Part shown: one piece after another, positions 43,742 through 51,998 of the stretch | How positions within the stretch are numbered: the stretch's first letter is position 1 | Layout: each line of letters opens with the position of its first letter | NCBI GenBank assembly: GCA_016872835.1 | Contig: VGYX01000004.1 | Location: 62,001 to 126,000, forward strand | Direction of reading: 5' to 3' | Origin: Planctomycetota bacterium | GTDB lineage: Bacteria > Planctomycetota > Phycisphaerae > Phycisphaerales > SM1A02 | Length of the DNA: 64,000 nucleotides | Position numbers and translations under genes: made by a program | The notes under the pieces: generated by a model | Seen by the model: only the letters and a program-made list of their open reading frames with translations | Told to the model about the DNA's origin: nothing | Databases searched by the model: none

Positions 43742-43852
43742 AGGATAGGTTGGATTCTCGGTCGCACGGAGGGACGACGCGTGCACGCATTCGCCGAAAA
43801 ATTGCAAATGCGCGCGCGACGGTCTTGCCGAAGCGTGGGAAGTGCGTAGGAT
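43742..43852. promoter_or_regulatory. Divergent promoters of the PTPS/QueD-like gene and the YdjY-like lipoprotein gene
   Basis: The minus strand has TATCCT at 43742-43747, 6 nt before its ATG. The plus strand has TTGCCG (43825-43830), a 16-nt spacer and TAGGAT (43847-43852), giving a leader of about 28 nt that contains a hairpin and a ribosome-binding site. Confidence 0.5.
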
Positions 43853-43865
43853 CCCTTCTATACAA

Positions 43866-43881
43866 AGCCCCCGGAAGGGCT
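43866..43881 (+). promoter_or_regulatory. Small leader hairpin overlapping the ribosome-binding site
   Basis: AGCCC (43866-43870) pairs with GGGCT (43877-43881) around CCGGAA, so the GGAAGGG ribosome-binding site of the GTG at 43886 is partly inside a hairpin. It could lower or modulate translation. Confidence 0.4.
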
Positions 43882-43885
43882 CGGC

Positions 43886-44566
43886 GTGAGACTTGTCTCC
43901 GCCGGGCCTCTTTTCTTTTTGCTCGCGACCCTCTGGGTGCAGAGCGGCTGCTCGGCGACGGGCTCCAGCATGGCCCTCCACGAGGCGGTCCGACTGCATC
44001 ACGACGAGGGCCAGTTGCACGTGCAGGCGGAGGTCTCGTGCACGCGAGGTGACCTCGAGCAGGTCTGCTGCGCACGTGGAACGCGCGAGCACGAGTCGTT
44101 GCTGGTCACGAACGCACCCGCCAGCGCGGTGCAGGCGGGACTGCTGGCGCTGGGACTGCAGCCCGGCCAACCCGGATTCTGGCGGCAGGGGCCGGCCGGG
44201 GCGCTTGAGGAACAGCCGCCGCAGGGCAGTGCGGTGGAGATGCGCGTTCGCTGGCAGGAGGGTGGTGTGCAGCGAGAGGCCCCGATCGACGCGTGGCTCG
44301 ACGATCGTCGCCCCGGACCAGATGCGCTGCGCTTTGTGTTCGCGGGCAGTCGCTTTGTGCGTACGCCCCAAGGCGAGCGCTTCGCGGCGGATCTCTCGGG
44401 CAGCATCGTGGGGCTGGTCACCTTCGGTGACGAGGTGGTCGCCTGCGTTCAGGTCGTTCCAGATCGTGTGGATGTCGCGCCGCCGCGTTGGCGCGCGCGC
44501 AGCGCCGTGATGCCGCCCGAAGGCACGCCCGTCACGATGATCCTGCGGCGCCCGGTCGCTCCGTAG
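43886..44566 (+). CDS. YdjY-like lipoprotein
   Basis: The 226-residue protein has a lipoprotein signal (SAGPLFFLLATLWVQSGC) and then a domain resembling YdjY-type domains. Features are HEAVRLHHDEGQLHVQAEV, REHESLLVTNAPASAVQAGLLALGLQPG, and a C-terminal VTMILRRP. No function is known for this domain. It starts at a GTG after GGAAGGG, one of the few genes here with a leader and ribosome-binding site. ruvC follows 9 nt later. Confidence 0.65.
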   Translation: MRLVSAGPLFFLLATLWVQSGCSATGSSMALHEAVRLHHDEGQLHVQAEVSCTRGDLEQVCCARGTREHESLLVTNAPASAVQAGLLALGLQPGQPGFWRQGPAGALEEQPPQGSAVEMRVRWQEGGVQREAPIDAWLDDRRPGPDALRFVFAGSRFVRTPQGERFAADLSGSIVGLVTFGDEVVACVQVVPDRVDVAPPRWRARSAVMPPEGTPVTMILRRPVAP

Positions 44567-44575
44567 CATCCGCCC

Positions 44576-45064
44576 ATGCGTCTGGTCGGAATCGATCCAG
44601 GTCTTCAACGCACCGGCTACGCCTGCGTCGAGTTGCCGACACGCGGTCTGGAACCGCGTCTCGTCGAGGCCGGCGTGATCCGGCTTCGGGCGAGCGCATC
44701 GACTCCGTCGCGGCTGCTGCAACTGCACCGGGAACTCTCGGAACTGCTCGAGGAGTTCAAGCCGGTGCGCGTCACGGTGGAGAGCGTGTTCAGTCAGGCG
44801 CGTTTCGCGCGGGCCGCGATCGTGATGGGGCACGCGCGTGGCGTGGTGGTGCTGGCCGCCATGCAGCAGGGCATCGAGGTCTCCGAGCTGGCGCCAGCCG
44901 AGGTGAAACGGGCTGTCGCAGGCCGGGGCAACGCCTCCAAGGATCAGGTTCGGCGGGCCGTGATGGCGCAGTGCGGCTTGCGCTCGATGCGCGGTCCAAG
45001 CGACGTGTCCGACGCCATCGCCATCGCGCTCTGCGCTGCCCGACGCATGGGCGCGCTACGCTGA
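44576..45064 (+). CDS. ruvC: Holliday junction resolvase RuvC
   Basis: RuvC cuts Holliday junctions symmetrically with RuvAB in homologous recombination. The 162-residue protein has the catalytic Asp in GIDPGLQRTGYA, Glu in TVESVFSQ, and the C-terminal Asp pair in GPSDVSDAIAIALCAARR, the usual acidic quartet. TAGCAT (44564-44569) ends 6 nt before the ATG, so it could have its own leaderless transcript. No ruvA or ruvB is in the window. Confidence 0.94.
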   Translation: MRLVGIDPGLQRTGYACVELPTRGLEPRLVEAGVIRLRASASTPSRLLQLHRELSELLEEFKPVRVTVESVFSQARFARAAIVMGHARGVVVLAAMQQGIEVSELAPAEVKRAVAGRGNASKDQVRRAVMAQCGLRSMRGPSDVSDAIAIALCAARRMGALR

Positions 45065-45069
45065 AGTCC

Positions 45070-46602
45070 ATGGCTGCGGGCAACCTGATCGTGCACGGAC
45101 GCAGGATTCCGGGGGACCAGCTCACCCCGGTGCTTGCGTACCGCCGGCTCGTGGCGCCGGATGAGCGAAACGCGCCGAGCTTCCTCTTGGAAAGCGTGGA
45201 GCAGGGCGGCACGGTCGGTCGTCACTCGATGCTCGGTGCCCGGCCGGCCATGGAAGTGGTGGCCCGCGAGAACGCGGTCGAGATTCATCGCGACGGGGCG
45301 GTCGAGCGCACCGAACTGCCGGATCCGCTGGAGGTGCCGCGTCGGCTCACCGGCGCGTGGGTGCCGATCCGCAGTGGCAACGTGCCCGAGGCGTTTCATG
45401 GCGGGTGGGTCGGTTTCGTGGGCTTTGACGCGATCCGCTGGCTCGAGCCGGGCGCGCTTCCTTTCGCGCGCGCCCCGCGAGATGACCGCGGCCTGCCGGA
45501 TCTGCACCTTGGGCTCTATCGCAACGTGGTCGTGTTCGATCACGCCCTGCGCGTCATCGATTGCGTCGCCAGCGAGCCGCTGGAACTGCATGGCAGCGAG
45601 TCCGCGGCGCGGTCGGCCGCGAATCTGTCCATCGATCGCTCCATCGAGGCGATGCTGCATGAGCGTCCGCCGCTTCCCACAGGGGAGATCTCGCTGGACC
45701 CCGCGGCCGCGCCACGAGCGCCCATGGCGGGCTCCATGTCGCAGGCCGAATTCGAGGAAGCGGTGTGCCGCGCCAAGGCCGCCATCGCGGCGGGAGATGC
45801 CTTCCAGATCGTGCTGTCGCAGCGCTTCGAGCGCACCACCATGGTCGATCCGTTCGAGATCTACCGGGCGCTGCGCATCGTGAATCCAAGTCCGTATCAG
45901 GTGTACCTGCAGGCTCGCGACTGCATCCTGGTCGCCAGCAGCCCGGAGATCGCCTGCCGCGTGCGCGGTCGCACGGTCACGAACCGGCCGCTGGCGGGCA
46001 CGCGCCCCCGCGGCGCCACGCCCGAGGCGGACGCGGCGAACGAGCGCGCCCTTCTGGCCGACCCCAAGGAACGCGCGGAGCACGCCATGCTGGTCGACCT
46101 CGGCCGCAACGATCTTGGCCGGGTGTGCGATCCGGGCTCCGTGCAGGTGGAGCGTTGCATGGAGATCGAGCGCTACAGCCACGTGATGCACCTCTCAAGC
46201 ACGCTCACCGGCGCGCTGCGTCCGGGCCTTGACGCGTGGGACGCGTTGCGCGCCACGCTGCCTGTGGGAACCGTTTCGGGAGCGCCCAAGATCCGCGCGA
46301 TCCAGATCATCGACGAGCTGGAGCCGGTGCGGCGCGGCCCCTACGCAGGTGGCATCGGCGTGGCGGGCTTCAACGGGGACATGGACATGGCCATCGCGCT
46401 TCGCACCATGGTCGTGCCGACACGTGGGGCCTCCGGCACGCCTTGGAGCGTGCATCTGCAGGCTGGCGCGGGCGTGGTTCTCGACAGCGATCCGACCGCG
46501 GAACATCGGGAGACGCTGCACAAGTCAGCGGCGCTCGGTCGGGCGATCGACCTTGCGGAACAGGCCTTCCGCGGCTCAGCGACCCGGTCGACGCGTGCGT
46601 GA
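45070..46602 (+). CDS. trpE: Anthranilate synthase component I
   Basis: TrpE makes anthranilate from chorismate with ammonia or TrpG-supplied glutamine amide. The 510-residue protein shows the regulatory N-terminal half with LLESVEQGG, GFVGFDAIRWLEP and the chorismate-binding half. That half contains FQIVLSQRFE, VASSPEIACRV, RPLAGTRPRG, LLADPKERAEHAMLVDLGRNDLG, VGTVSGAPK and PYAGGIG. trpG is not adjacent. TACGCT (45057-45062) ends 7 nt before the ATG; the longer open frame upstream lies within ruvC. The 3' end overlaps the convergent membrane-protein gene by 27 bp. Confidence 0.93.
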   Translation: MAAGNLIVHGRRIPGDQLTPVLAYRRLVAPDERNAPSFLLESVEQGGTVGRHSMLGARPAMEVVARENAVEIHRDGAVERTELPDPLEVPRRLTGAWVPIRSGNVPEAFHGGWVGFVGFDAIRWLEPGALPFARAPRDDRGLPDLHLGLYRNVVVFDHALRVIDCVASEPLELHGSESAARSAANLSIDRSIEAMLHERPPLPTGEISLDPAAAPRAPMAGSMSQAEFEEAVCRAKAAIAAGDAFQIVLSQRFERTTMVDPFEIYRALRIVNPSPYQVYLQARDCILVASSPEIACRVRGRTVTNRPLAGTRPRGATPEADAANERALLADPKERAEHAMLVDLGRNDLGRVCDPGSVQVERCMEIERYSHVMHLSSTLTGALRPGLDAWDALRATLPVGTVSGAPKIRAIQIIDELEPVRRGPYAGGIGVAGFNGDMDMAIALRTMVVPTRGASGTPWSVHLQAGAGVVLDSDPTAEHRETLHKSAALGRAIDLAEQAFRGSATRSTRA

Positions 46603-47283
46603 TCGGAGGACCTGCTCCGACTCCTCCTCCAGTTGCTCCGAGGACATGCTCTGCAGCAGGCGTGCGCTGGCGTCGGCGATCAACACCGGCCCCGCGATCC
46701 CGGCCAGCAAGACCACACCGCCAAGAAGCATGTTCGCCAGATTCTTCCCGGGCAGTTGAAGACGGATCATCAGCACCTGCACGGCGATCGCGACCACGCA
46801 GGCCGCGAAGCCGGCGCCGACCACGGCCGCTGCCCAGGCGCTGTCTCGCACGACACAGCCCCGCGCCGTCCACGCCGTCGCGATGAGCAGTTCCAGCGTC
46901 ACCAGAAGGCACCAGCCCATCCACGCGTAGCCGGTGACCGCTTCCCATCTTTCCGGCAGTCCCACGATCGCGCCGGCGAATCGAACGCCGGTGAGCGCGA
47001 AACCCGCGATGCACCAGATCGCGATCACCCTTCTCCAGAGATCCAGCGCGGCATCCTGCACCCCGGCGGCCCTCAGGTGCCGAAGGCAGAGGTAGCGCCA
47101 GCAGCCGCCCAGCAGCACGATCGCGGACAGGGGCACAGTCCAGAAGGGCCAGGCGATCCAGCCGGTGGTCAGGGGAATCCAGAACCAGCTTGCGCGAGGC
47201 AACTCGGTCGAGCTGAGCGCGATACGCTCGAAGGGACGCGCCTGCGGCAGGGGCGTGGGTGGAGGAGGCTCCAGGGGGTTCAT
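46576..47283 (-). CDS. Hypothetical membrane protein
   Basis: This 235-residue protein has five or six hydrophobic segments (for instance WIPLTTGWIAWPFWTVPLSA, WMGWCLLVTLELLIAT and LANMLLGGVVLLAGIAGPVL) and a Pro-rich N-terminus. It ends in an Arg-rich C-terminus. I do not recognise a family. The ATG at 47283 is taken; an upstream in-frame start at 47358 would overlap the promoter of the divergent S41 gene. The 3' end overlaps trpE by 27 bp. Confidence 0.6.
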   Translation of the reverse strand: MNPLEPPPPTPLPQARPFERIALSSTELPRASWFWIPLTTGWIAWPFWTVPLSAIVLLGGCWRYLCLRHLRAAGVQDAALDLWRRVIAIWCIAGFALTGVRFAGAIVGLPERWEAVTGYAWMGWCLLVTLELLIATAWTARGCVVRDSAWAAAVVGAGFAACVVAIAVQVLMIRLQLPGKNLANMLLGGVVLLAGIAGPVLIADASARLLQSMSSEQLEEESEQVLRSRTRRPGR

Positions 47284-47336
47284 GTGGGCAGCGAATTCCA
47301 GCGGTTCACCATTGAATCGTTCGAACCGTAAGCGAG

Positions 47337-47342
47337 TATAAA
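47337..47342 (+). promoter_or_regulatory. -10-like TATAAA of the S41 protease gene
   Basis: TATAAA ends 18 nt before the ATG at 47361. A TTGAAT lies 19 nt upstream of it (47312-47317), a slightly long spacer. AAGGA follows the hexamer and could serve as ribosome-binding site. Confidence 0.4.
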
Positions 47343-47360
47343 AGGAACCGGAATCCACTC

Positions 47361-49715
47361 ATGGCGCGACACCTGAATCACCGTCATCTGGCACCTGCGC
47401 TCTTCCTTTCGTCGTGGCTGCTCGCCGCGCCGACGCTGTGTGCGGACGTGACCGGCTGGGGCGACGCCGTCTGGAACGCCGCGCGTCGGGGCGACGCGAC
47501 CGCCTTCGACGCGGAGATCGGCAAGGTGCCACCGGGCGAGGGGCCGGCGATCGACGCCGTCCGCGCCGCGATCGCGCAGCGCGACGCGCATCGGCAGGAG
47601 GCGGCGAAGGCGCGCGAAGAACTGATCGCCAAGCATCGGGCCGACCTGCGCAAGGATCTCGACGCCGGCGACCTCTCCCGTGCGCTCATCGCGGCGGCGA
47701 ACCTGAAGTTCCTGCTCGAGCCCGCGGAGTGGACCGCGGAGATGGCGACTCCCACGTTCCAGGAACTCGAGCGCCGCACCGAGGCCCGCCGTGCCGAAGC
47801 GGAGGCTGCGAAGGACTGGCTGCTCGTGCAGGAGATGCTCTTCCGTCTGCGCGCGCTCTACGAGGACACGCAGGCCACCGATCGCTTCCGCGCGCTCGAC
47901 GACCGGCTGGACGAGATCGGTCGCAAGGTCTCGCTGATGGCGGCCTATGCGCCCCGCACGCTGCACGAACTTCGCCGCGCGCAGAGCGAGCGGTTCCGCG
48001 CCTCGCAGACGCCCGAGGAGCGTGAGAAGGCCAAGGCCAAGTCGAAGGATCCCGAGGCGGAAGCCGACGATCCGGACGAGCCATTCCCCGAGTTCAACGC
48101 CGCCGCGGCCGATGACTGGAAGGAACAGTTCAACGGCATCACGCCGCTCATGCTGCGCGAGGGCCTTCGCAAGGCCGCAGGTGATCACATCGAGAACATG
48201 GGCTGGAAGCCGCTCATCGAGGGCGGTCTCGCCTCGCTCACGCTGCTGGCCAACACGCCGGAATGCCGCGAGGCGTTCCCGGGTCTCGGCGACGACGCCA
48301 AGCGCACCGCCTGGCTCGAGGCGCTCGCAGCGGCGCGCACTCGTCTGGAGGGCGTGCCCGACGACATGGCCAGCGGCACGCTGTACCGCGAGCTCATGAA
48401 CGGCCTGCTGAAGGCCAACGAGATCACGGTCGCGATCCCCGAGAACGCGCTGCTGCATGAGTTCGGCGAGGGCGCCACCGGGATCATCAGCCGCCGCTTC
48501 GAGGATCCGTACTCGGAGATCATCTGGCCGGAGCGCCTTCGTCGCTTCCGCCAGCAGGTCGAGGGCAACTTCGTCGGCGTGGGCATCCTGATCCGCCACG
48601 ACGAGAAGCGCGAGATCATGGTCATCAATCCGCTCGAGGGTTCACCCGCGGCGCGTGCGGGCCTGAAGCCGGGCGATCGCGTGCTGGCCGTGGATGGACA
48701 GAGCACGACGGGATGGTCCCTGAACCGCGCCGTCGACCTGATCACGGGTCCCGAAGGCGAGACGGTGAACCTGACCGTGCGTCGCGCGGGCGAGGAGAAG
48801 CCACTCGAGGTGCCGCTGGTGCGCGAGAGCATCAAGATGCGCTCCGTGACCGGCTGGCGCAAGACGGGCCTGACCGACCGTGGCGAGCCCACCTGGGACT
48901 GGTTCGTGGATCCGAAAATGGGGATCGGCTACGTGCGCCTGACCAGCTTCAACGAGGACAGCTTCGCCGACTTCATGAAGGCCGTCGACGCGATGCGCGT
49001 CAAGCGCGGTCTCGAGGGCCTCGTGCTCGATCTGCGCGGCAATCCCGGGGGACTCCTGACCAGCGCCACGGACTTCTGCAACCTCTGGATTCCCAGCGGT
49101 CTGCTGGTCAGCACCGAGAACCGCTTTGGCGAGACCACCAGCGCGCGCATGGCGGAACCGAACCGAGCGGCGCTGAAGGACCTGCCGGTGGTGGTGCTGG
49201 TGAACCAGAGTTCGGCGAGCGCCAGCGAGATCCTGAGCGGCTGCCTCCAGGCCTATGACAAGGCGGTGGTGGTGGGCGAGCGCAGCTTCGGCAAGGGCAG
49301 CGTGCAGGAAGTCACGCCGCTGCGCGATCGTTCACGCGAGGCCGCGGTGAAGGTGACCACGCAGCACTACGTGTTGCCGCCGGAAGACGGCAAGCCCAAG
49401 GGTCGCAAGGTGCACAAGAGCCCCGGTACCGAGGACTGGGGCGTGCTGCCGGACCTTCGCGTGAAGATGACGCCCGACCAACTCGAGAAGCTCGCCGAAC
49501 TTCGCAGCACGGTCGACACGCTCCCTGAGGCGGGCAAGGAACAGACGGAGCCTCGCAAGGATCCGGACGAGATCCTTGCGACCGGCACCGACCCTCAACT
49601 CGAGACGGCGCTGCTCGCCCTCCGAGCCCGACTGCTCGGAACCGCCAGCGCGACCAAGGTCGCCGAGGCCGCCAAGCCCGGAGAGCCGGCCAAGCCCGCC
49701 ACACAGACCCCCTGA
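47361..49715 (+). CDS. S41-family C-terminal processing protease with PDZ domain
   Basis: The 784-residue protein has a signal peptide (HLAPALFLSSWLLAAPTLCA) and is probably periplasmic. A long helical N-terminal region of about 360 residues precedes a PDZ domain (GSPAARAGLKPGDRVLAVDG). The S41 protease core follows: IGYVRLTSFNEDSF, LDLRGNPGGLL, NQSSASASE (residues 615-623, holding the nucleophile Ser) and FGKGSVQ with the Lys of the dyad. The C-terminal tail is Ala/Pro-rich. CTP proteases trim envelope proteins. The large N-terminal region resembles Prc-like members in position only. Confidence 0.87.
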   Translation: MARHLNHRHLAPALFLSSWLLAAPTLCADVTGWGDAVWNAARRGDATAFDAEIGKVPPGEGPAIDAVRAAIAQRDAHRQEAAKAREELIAKHRADLRKDLDAGDLSRALIAAANLKFLLEPAEWTAEMATPTFQELERRTEARRAEAEAAKDWLLVQEMLFRLRALYEDTQATDRFRALDDRLDEIGRKVSLMAAYAPRTLHELRRAQSERFRASQTPEEREKAKAKSKDPEAEADDPDEPFPEFNAAAADDWKEQFNGITPLMLREGLRKAAGDHIENMGWKPLIEGGLASLTLLANTPECREAFPGLGDDAKRTAWLEALAAARTRLEGVPDDMASGTLYRELMNGLLKANEITVAIPENALLHEFGEGATGIISRRFEDPYSEIIWPERLRRFRQQVEGNFVGVGILIRHDEKREIMVINPLEGSPAARAGLKPGDRVLAVDGQSTTGWSLNRAVDLITGPEGETVNLTVRRAGEEKPLEVPLVRESIKMRSVTGWRKTGLTDRGEPTWDWFVDPKMGIGYVRLTSFNEDSFADFMKAVDAMRVKRGLEGLVLDLRGNPGGLLTSATDFCNLWIPSGLLVSTENRFGETTSARMAEPNRAALKDLPVVVLVNQSSASASEILSGCLQAYDKAVVVGERSFGKGSVQEVTPLRDRSREAAVKVTTQHYVLPPEDGKPKGRKVHKSPGTEDWGVLPDLRVKMTPDQLEKLAELRSTVDTLPEAGKEQTEPRKDPDEILATGTDPQLETALLALRARLLGTASATKVAEAAKPGEPAKPATQTP

Positions 49716-49749
49716 AAGGCCATTTCCAGGCCATCATCGGGGGTTGGCG

Positions 49750-49778
49750 TTGCCCCGAAATGTCTTTCCCTCTATAAC
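49750..49778 (+). promoter_or_regulatory. Promoter of the pdhABC operon
   Basis: TTGCCC (49750-49755), a 17-nt spacer and TATAAC (49773-49778) form the best sigma-70-like promoter in the window. The predicted start near 49785 gives a leader of about 40 nt before pdhA. Confidence 0.65.
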
Positions 49779-49825
49779 GGGGTGCTTGGCCGCGTGCCGA
49801 TGTGAGGCATTCGGACAAGACCACC

Positions 49826-50992
49826 ATGTCCACCCCATCCACCGACACCCGAAGGCTCTTCGACGTCCATCGCGGCGCCGGCGCCCCGCGCCTTGCCTCC
49901 GACCGCACCCCGCCGCCGCCGGCCACGCTGAAGAAGTGGCTGCGCGACATGATGCTGATCCGCGAGTTCGAGCTGCGCTGCATGCAGGCGTACCAGGACA
50001 AGAAGATCGGCGGCTTCTGCCACGTGTACATCGGGCAGGAGGCCGTGGCGGTCGGCTGCGTCGCCGCCACCAAGCCGGAGGACCCGCTGGTGACCGCATA
50101 CCGCGACCACGGCCACGCGCTGGCCCGCGGCATGACCGCGCGCGCATGCATGGCCGAGATGTTCGGCCGCATAGACGGCTGCGCGAAGGGCAAGGGTGGA
50201 TCGATGCACATGTTCGACAAGCCGAACAACATGTTCGGTGGTCACGGCATCGTGGGCGCGCAGACGCCGCTCGGGCTCGGACTCGCCTTCGCCACGAAGT
50301 ACGAGGACGAGGTCATGCAGAACGGCCGCAACAAGCGCGTCACCCTCTGCTTCCTGGGTGACGGCGCGCTGAACCAGGGTGCGCTGCACGAGGCGATGAA
50401 CCTTGCCGGCCTGATGGACATTCCGGTGGTGTTCGTGGTCGAGAACAATGGCTACAGCATGGGCACCAGCATCCATCGCGGCACCACGATGGCGCACGAT
50501 CTGAAGTCGAAGGCGATCGGCTACGGCATCGATGCCGCCGTCGTCGAGGGCATGGACGTGCTCGAGTGCTACTGGGGCATGAAGCAGGTCGTCGACGACG
50601 CGCGCGAGCGCAGCCGTCCGTGGTTCATCGACCTGCGCTGCTACCGCTACAAGGGCCACTCCATGAGCGACCCGCGCAAGTACCGCACGCGCGACGAGGA
50701 GGAGGCCTGGGAGAGCGACGACCCGATCGGCAAGCTCGAGCGGTACATGCTCGAGAACGGCGTGGTGACCGAGTCCGAGACGAAGGACATGTGGAAGGAC
50801 GTGAAGGCCGAGGTGCGCGACTGCGTGGCCTTCGCCGACGCGAGCCCCATGCCCGAGGCCGGCGAGCTCTACACCGACGTCTACATGGAGCCGTGGGGCC
50901 CGTATCCCGGCTCGAGCCGGCCGACCTTCATGGGCGGCGCTCCGAACACGCCAAGCTTCACGGCGATCGACCCGAAGGGAGAGGTGCTGTGA
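49826..50992 (+). CDS. pdhA: Pyruvate dehydrogenase E1 component, alpha subunit
   Basis: The alpha chain of the heterotetrameric E1 binds thiamine diphosphate and decarboxylates pyruvate. The 388-residue protein has LIREFELRCMQAYQDKKIGGF, YRDHGHALARGM, KGKGGSMHMF and the TPP motif from GDGALNQGALHE to VENNGYSMGTS. It ends the core with RYKGHSMSDP, carrying the phosphorylation-loop equivalent seen in PDH E1 alpha. The ATG at 49826 is used; a GTG at 49802 would add eight residues. The stop overlaps the pdhB start (GTGA). Confidence 0.94.
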   Translation: MSTPSTDTRRLFDVHRGAGAPRLASDRTPPPPATLKKWLRDMMLIREFELRCMQAYQDKKIGGFCHVYIGQEAVAVGCVAATKPEDPLVTAYRDHGHALARGMTARACMAEMFGRIDGCAKGKGGSMHMFDKPNNMFGGHGIVGAQTPLGLGLAFATKYEDEVMQNGRNKRVTLCFLGDGALNQGALHEAMNLAGLMDIPVVFVVENNGYSMGTSIHRGTTMAHDLKSKAIGYGIDAAVVEGMDVLECYWGMKQVVDDARERSRPWFIDLRCYRYKGHSMSDPRKYRTRDEEEAWESDDPIGKLERYMLENGVVTESETKDMWKDVKAEVRDCVAFADASPMPEAGELYTDVYMEPWGPYPGSSRPTFMGGAPNTPSFTAIDPKGEVL

Positions 50993-51981
50993 GCGCGCTG
51001 CGAGAGATCGAGTTCCGTGACGCCCTTCGCGAGGCCATGACCGAGGAGATGCGCCGCGATCAGCGCGTGTTCCTCCTCGGCGAGGAAGTTGCGCACTACA
51101 ACGGCGCCTACAAGGTGAGCAAGGGCATGCTGGACGAATTCGGCCCGCGACGCATCATCGACACCCCGATCAGCGAGAGCGGCTTCGCCGGCCTCGCGAT
51201 TGGCGCGGCGATGCAGGGCCTTCGACCCATCGTGGAGTTCATGAGCTGGTCGTTCAGCCTCGTGGCGGCCGACCCGATCCTGAACAACGCGCCCAAGATG
51301 CTCTACATGAGCGGCGGCCAGTTCGGCTGCCCGGTCGTGTTCCGCGGCAACGACGGCGCGGGCGGCCAGCTCGGCAGCACGCACAGCTGGTGTGTGGAGG
51401 GCATGTACAGCAACGTGCCCGGCCTGAAGATGGCCATTCCGGCCACGCCCGACGACGCCAAGGGCCTGCTGAAGACCGCGATCCGCGACGACGATCCCGT
51501 GTTCTTTCTGGAGAGCGAGCGCATGCTCGGCATGAAGGGCCATGTGCCGGAGGGCGAGGAGATCCTGGTGCCGTTCGGCCAGGGCCGCATCCGCCGCGCC
51601 GGCGCCGATTGCACCATCGCGACATGGGGCCGTCCGGTGCACTTCGCGCTTGAGGCCGCCGAGGCCCTTGCGAAGGAAGGCATCGACTGCGAGGTGATCG
51701 ACCTGCGCACGATCCGGCCGCTCGACATCGGCAGCGTGGTGCGCAGCGTGAAGAAGACCAGCACCTGCGTGGTGGTCGACCAGAGCTGGAGTTTCGGCAG
51801 CCCGGGCAGCGAGCTTGCCGCCCAGGTGCACAAGCACTGCTTCGACGACCTCGACAACTTCGTGCATCGCGTGCACACCGCCGACGTGCCTGCGCCCTAC
51901 GCGTACAACCTGGAGCAGGAGTACCTGCCCAACGCCCGCAAGATCTGCGAGGCCGTGCGCGCCGCCACCTACAACGCCTGA
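50989..51981 (+). CDS. pdhB: Pyruvate dehydrogenase E1 component, beta subunit
   Basis: The beta chain pairs with PdhA to form E1. The 330-residue protein shows REIEFRDALREAMTEEMRRD, GEEVAHYNGAYKVSKGM, DTPISESGFAGLAIGAAM, RPIVEFMSWSF and the GANGQ-like region FRGNDGAGGQLGSTHS. It then has the C-terminal transketolase domain with IDLRTIRPLD. The GTG start overlaps pdhA, and pdhC follows 17 nt later with a GGAAG-type site upstream. Confidence 0.94.
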   Translation: MSALREIEFRDALREAMTEEMRRDQRVFLLGEEVAHYNGAYKVSKGMLDEFGPRRIIDTPISESGFAGLAIGAAMQGLRPIVEFMSWSFSLVAADPILNNAPKMLYMSGGQFGCPVVFRGNDGAGGQLGSTHSWCVEGMYSNVPGLKMAIPATPDDAKGLLKTAIRDDDPVFFLESERMLGMKGHVPEGEEILVPFGQGRIRRAGADCTIATWGRPVHFALEAAEALAKEGIDCEVIDLRTIRPLDIGSVVRSVKKTSTCVVVDQSWSFGSPGSELAAQVHKHCFDDLDNFVHRVHTADVPAPYAYNLEQEYLPNARKICEAVRAATYNA

Positions 51982-51998
51982 GCAGCAAGGAAGCGCCC

